In this document: positions 61,958 to 64,000 of the stretch, one piece after another
Layout of the letters: each line of letters starts with the position of its first letter
Position numbering within the stretch: position 1 is the first letter of the stretch
Position numbers and translations under genes: made by a program
Notes under the pieces: generated by a model
Told to the model about the DNA's origin: nothing
Database searches by the model: none
The model's input: the letters and a program-made list of their open reading frames with translations, nothing else
Origin: Azorhizobium oxalatiphilum
GTDB taxonomy: Bacteria > Pseudomonadota > Alphaproteobacteria > Rhizobiales > Xanthobacteraceae
Direction: 5' to 3'
Length of the DNA stretch: 64,000 bases
Assembly (NCBI RefSeq): GCF_014635325.1
Contig: NZ_BMCT01000005.1
Span: 1-64,000, forward strand

Positions 61958-61972
61958 GACACTATGAGTGCC
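61949..61972. promoter_or_regulatory. palindrome at TetR gene start
   Basis: GGCACTCAT (61949-61957) and ATGAGTGCC (61964-61972) are perfect 9-base arms with a 6-base spacer. It overlaps the first candidate start codon of the TetR gene, a typical place for an autoregulatory TetR operator, or lies 25 bases upstream if the second start is used. Confidence 0.6.
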
Positions 61973-62123
61973 ATTCCCGTCCCCGAGTGGCAAGGCGCTT
62001 AATTGAGCAGTGTTTCTCCTCGATGGCTCACAATCGCCCACAGGCACACGCACGTTTATCGTGTGCTGAACATCGATTGGGCTGCCTGCGATGGGCACCC
62101 GCTGCATCTGCGCCGGGTGGTCG

Positions 62124-62161
62124 AAGGGATGCCGGGGGCACGGTGTCCCCTGGCATCCCTT
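62124..62161 (-). terminator. stem-loop after RND permease
   Basis: AAGGGATGCC (62124-62133) and GGCATCCCTT (62152-62161) are perfect 10-base arms. GGGG/CCCC pairs extend the stem inward. It starts 6 bases past the stop of the RND gene on the minus strand, so it likely ends that transcript. Confidence 0.6.
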
Positions 62162-62167
62162 CCGCCT

Positions 62168-64000
62168 TCAGTGTGGTGCATGCGCCCGGTCGGACCTGCG
62201 CTTGCCGAAGCTGCCGAGCCGGCTTTCGCGGAGCCTCTGGAAGACCACATACAGCATCGGGATCAGGAAGATGCCGATGGCGCTCGCGCCCAGCATGCCG
62301 GCGAAGACCGATGTGCCCACGCCCCGCCGGCTGATCATGGCCGCGCCCGAGGCGAACACCAGCGGAACCAGTCCGAGGATGAAGGCAATCGACGTCATCA
62401 TCACCGCCCGGAAGCGCATCTGGGCGCCGAGGATCGCGGCCTCCTCGATGGATTTTCCGGCCTCCCGCTGCTCCTTGGCGAACTCGATGATGAGGATGCC
62501 GTTCTTCGCCGCCAGCGCGATGAGCACGACCAGTCCGATCTGCGCATACAGATCCATGGACAGGCCCGCGACCACCACGCCGCCAAAGGCCGTCAGTACG
62601 CCGACGGATACCGACAGCAGCACCGGCACCGGGATGATCCAGCTCTCATAAAGGCCGACGAGGAACAGGAAGGCGAACAGGAGAGCGATGGCCAGGATCA
62701 CGCCCGTCTGGCCCGAGGCCTGCCGTTCCTGATAGGCCGAGCCCGTCCATTCGAACCCGTAGTTGGAGGGTAGGGTGCTTGCGGACACCTGCTCCATCGC
62801 CTGCAAGGCCGCGCCCGAGGAGGATGTTGCCGCGGGTGCGCCGTTGATGGTGACGGAGCGGTAGTTGTTGTAGCGGGTGATCACCTGCGGGCCGAGCACC
62901 GTGCTGACATCGGCGATTGCGCGCAGCGGCACCATCTCTCCGCTGGAACTGCGGATCTGGATCTGCCACAGCGCCTCGATGTTGCTTCGGTTGCTCGCCT
63001 CGCCCTGGATATTGACCTGCCAGGTGCGGCCGAACAGGTTGAAGTCGTTCGTATACCGGCCGCCAAGCGTGGCTTGCAGGGTTGAGAAAATGTCCGACAT
63101 GGACAGGCCGAGCGCCTGCGCCTTCTCACGGTCGATGTTGAGGAAGAGCGAAGGCGTGCTCGTCGTGTAGGAGGAGAAGACACGGGCAAGGTTCGGATTG
63201 CCGTTGGCGGCCGCGACCAGTCCCTGCACCGTCGCGCCGATGGCCGTCGGCGACTGACCCTCCAGCGCTTCGAGCTGATACTCGAAGCCGCCGCTGGTCG
63301 AGAGGCCGATGATGGGCGGCAGATTGAACGGCTGCACAAGAGCCGTCCGGATCTGGCTGCCCTCCTGCGCCACCTTGCGGATGAGCGCCTGCACAGAATC
63401 CTCCGCCGCACGCCGGTCGGCAAAGTCTTTCAGCTTGACGAAGGCAAAGGCAGCGTTTGATTCCGAAGCGGAGTCCAGCAACGAATAGCCGATCACCGAG
63501 AAGACGTCGCGCACCTGCGGCAGGGCTTGCAGACGTTCCTCCACCTGCCGCAGGGCCTCAGAGGTGCGTTGCAGGGAAGCCCCGTCCGGCAACTGCACAG
63601 CGACGAAGAAGGCGCCCTGATCCTCCTCCGGCAGGAAGCTCGAGGGGGTGATGCGGGCCAGTCCATAGGTGCCGGCGAAACAGGCTCCGACAGCGATCAG
63701 CGACAGGATGGACACGCGCACCAGACGGCGTACCACGGAGGTGTAGCCATGCTGTGCGGCATCGATCCCCTTGAGCACGACCGCCATGATCCCCTTTCGG
63801 GGCCCCTGATGGCGCAGGAAGATCGCGCACAGGGCCGGCGAAAGCGTCAGCGCGTTGATGGCCGAGAAGAACATGGCCGCGCTGATGGTCACGGCGAACT
63901 GCCGGAACAGCTGCCCCGACAGACCGGGCACGAAGGCGATGGGCACAAACACCGACAGCAGCACCAGTGTGATGGCGATGATCGGCGCGGTGATCTGCGA
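62168..64000 (-). CDS. RND efflux permease (AcrB/HAE1 type), partial
   Basis: The C-terminal 610 or so residues of an AcrB-like inner-membrane drug/proton antiporter are present; the start lies beyond the right edge. Visible segments are [20 protein letters not shown] (end of the first helix block), [20 protein letters not shown] (porter domain), [18 protein letters not shown], and [20 protein letters not shown] with [18 protein letters not shown] of the second membrane block. It differs clearly from the MdtB/MdtC-like pump at the left edge. Adaptor and regulator genes are not in the window. Confidence 0.93.
   Translation of the reverse strand, partial: SQITAPIIAITLVLLSVFVPIAFVPGLSGQLFRQFAVTISAAMFFSAINALTLSPALCAIFLRHQGPRKGIMAVVLKGIDAAQHGYTSVVRRLVRVSILSLIAVGACFAGTYGLARITPSSFLPEEDQGAFFVAVQLPDGASLQRTSEALRQVEERLQALPQVRDVFSVIGYSLLDSASESNAAFAFVKLKDFADRRAAEDSVQALIRKVAQEGSQIRTALVQPFNLPPIIGLSTSGGFEYQLEALEGQSPTAIGATVQGLVAAANGNPNLARVFSSYTTSTPSLFLNIDREKAQALGLSMSDIFSTLQATLGGRYTNDFNLFGRTWQVNIQGEASNRSNIEALWQIQIRSSSGEMVPLRAIADVSTVLGPQVITRYNNYRSVTINGAPAATSSSGAALQAMEQVSASTLPSNYGFEWTGSAYQERQASGQTGVILAIALLFAFLFLVGLYESWIIPVPVLLSVSVGVLTAFGGVVVAGLSMDLYAQIGLVVLIALAAKNGILIIEFAKEQREAGKSIEEAAILGAQMRFRAVMMTSIAFILGLVPLVFASGAAMISRRGVGTSVFAGMLGASAIGIFLIPMLYVVFQRLRESRLGSFGKRRSDRAHAPH

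Overview
The window is GC-rich bacterial DNA with the gene content of a metabolically versatile alphaproteobacterium. Solute-binding-protein transporters of the TRAP, TTT and ABC types, FecI/FecR signalling, many LysR/GntR/IclR regulators and frequent 4-base ATGA gene overlaps fit a soil or plant-associated Hyphomicrobiales (perhaps Xanthobacteraceae-like). That placement is inference, because no rRNA or housekeeping marker is present. I saw no tRNA, CRISPR array, integrase or intact insertion sequence.

Left part (1-17 kb): an RND efflux pair (adaptor and permease); small secreted, EF-hand and antibiotic-monooxygenase-type proteins; an unusual array of five stem-loops; a LysR regulator behind VOC and SnoaL-type proteins; two paralogous AraC regulators lying tail to tail; and a minus-strand copper/stress run (DUF305 protein, beta-propeller protein, ECF sigma factor, cysteine-free anti-sigma factor, small membrane protein, CopC, CopD).

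Middle part (17-39 kb): a plus-strand operon (IclR, acyl-CoA synthetase, citryl-CoA-lyase-like protein, two SDR dehydrogenases, orphan TTT binding protein) converges with a minus-strand operon (TRAP transporter, AllA-like ureidoglycolate lyase, PuuE-like allantoinase/deacetylase, atypical asparaginase) that is controlled by a divergent LysR gene with no visible ribosome binding site. Then comes a FecI-FecR-siderophore receptor system whose downstream uptake genes have been destroyed: the front of a FhuD-like gene is joined to the tail of a FhuB-like gene. A LysR/tautomerase divergent pair and an M20 carbamoylase follow, next to a remnant of an ABC ATPase.

Right part (39-64 kb): a carbohydrate ABC transporter operon with Gfo/Idh dehydrogenase and GntR regulator diverges from IlvD/Edd dehydratase and SMP-30 lactonase. 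Together these resemble a non-phosphorylating sugar oxidation route, with palindromic operators in the shared promoter. A divergent LysR gene then faces an 11-gene plus-strand operon that couples a ribose-type ABC importer to an amidohydrolase, hydroxyquinol 1,2-dioxygenase, maleylacetate reductase, a YciI protein and others. This is the strongest candidate here for an undescribed catabolic pathway. The window ends with a second M20 amidase, a TetR regulator with a palindrome at its start, and the C-terminal part of another RND pump running off the right edge.
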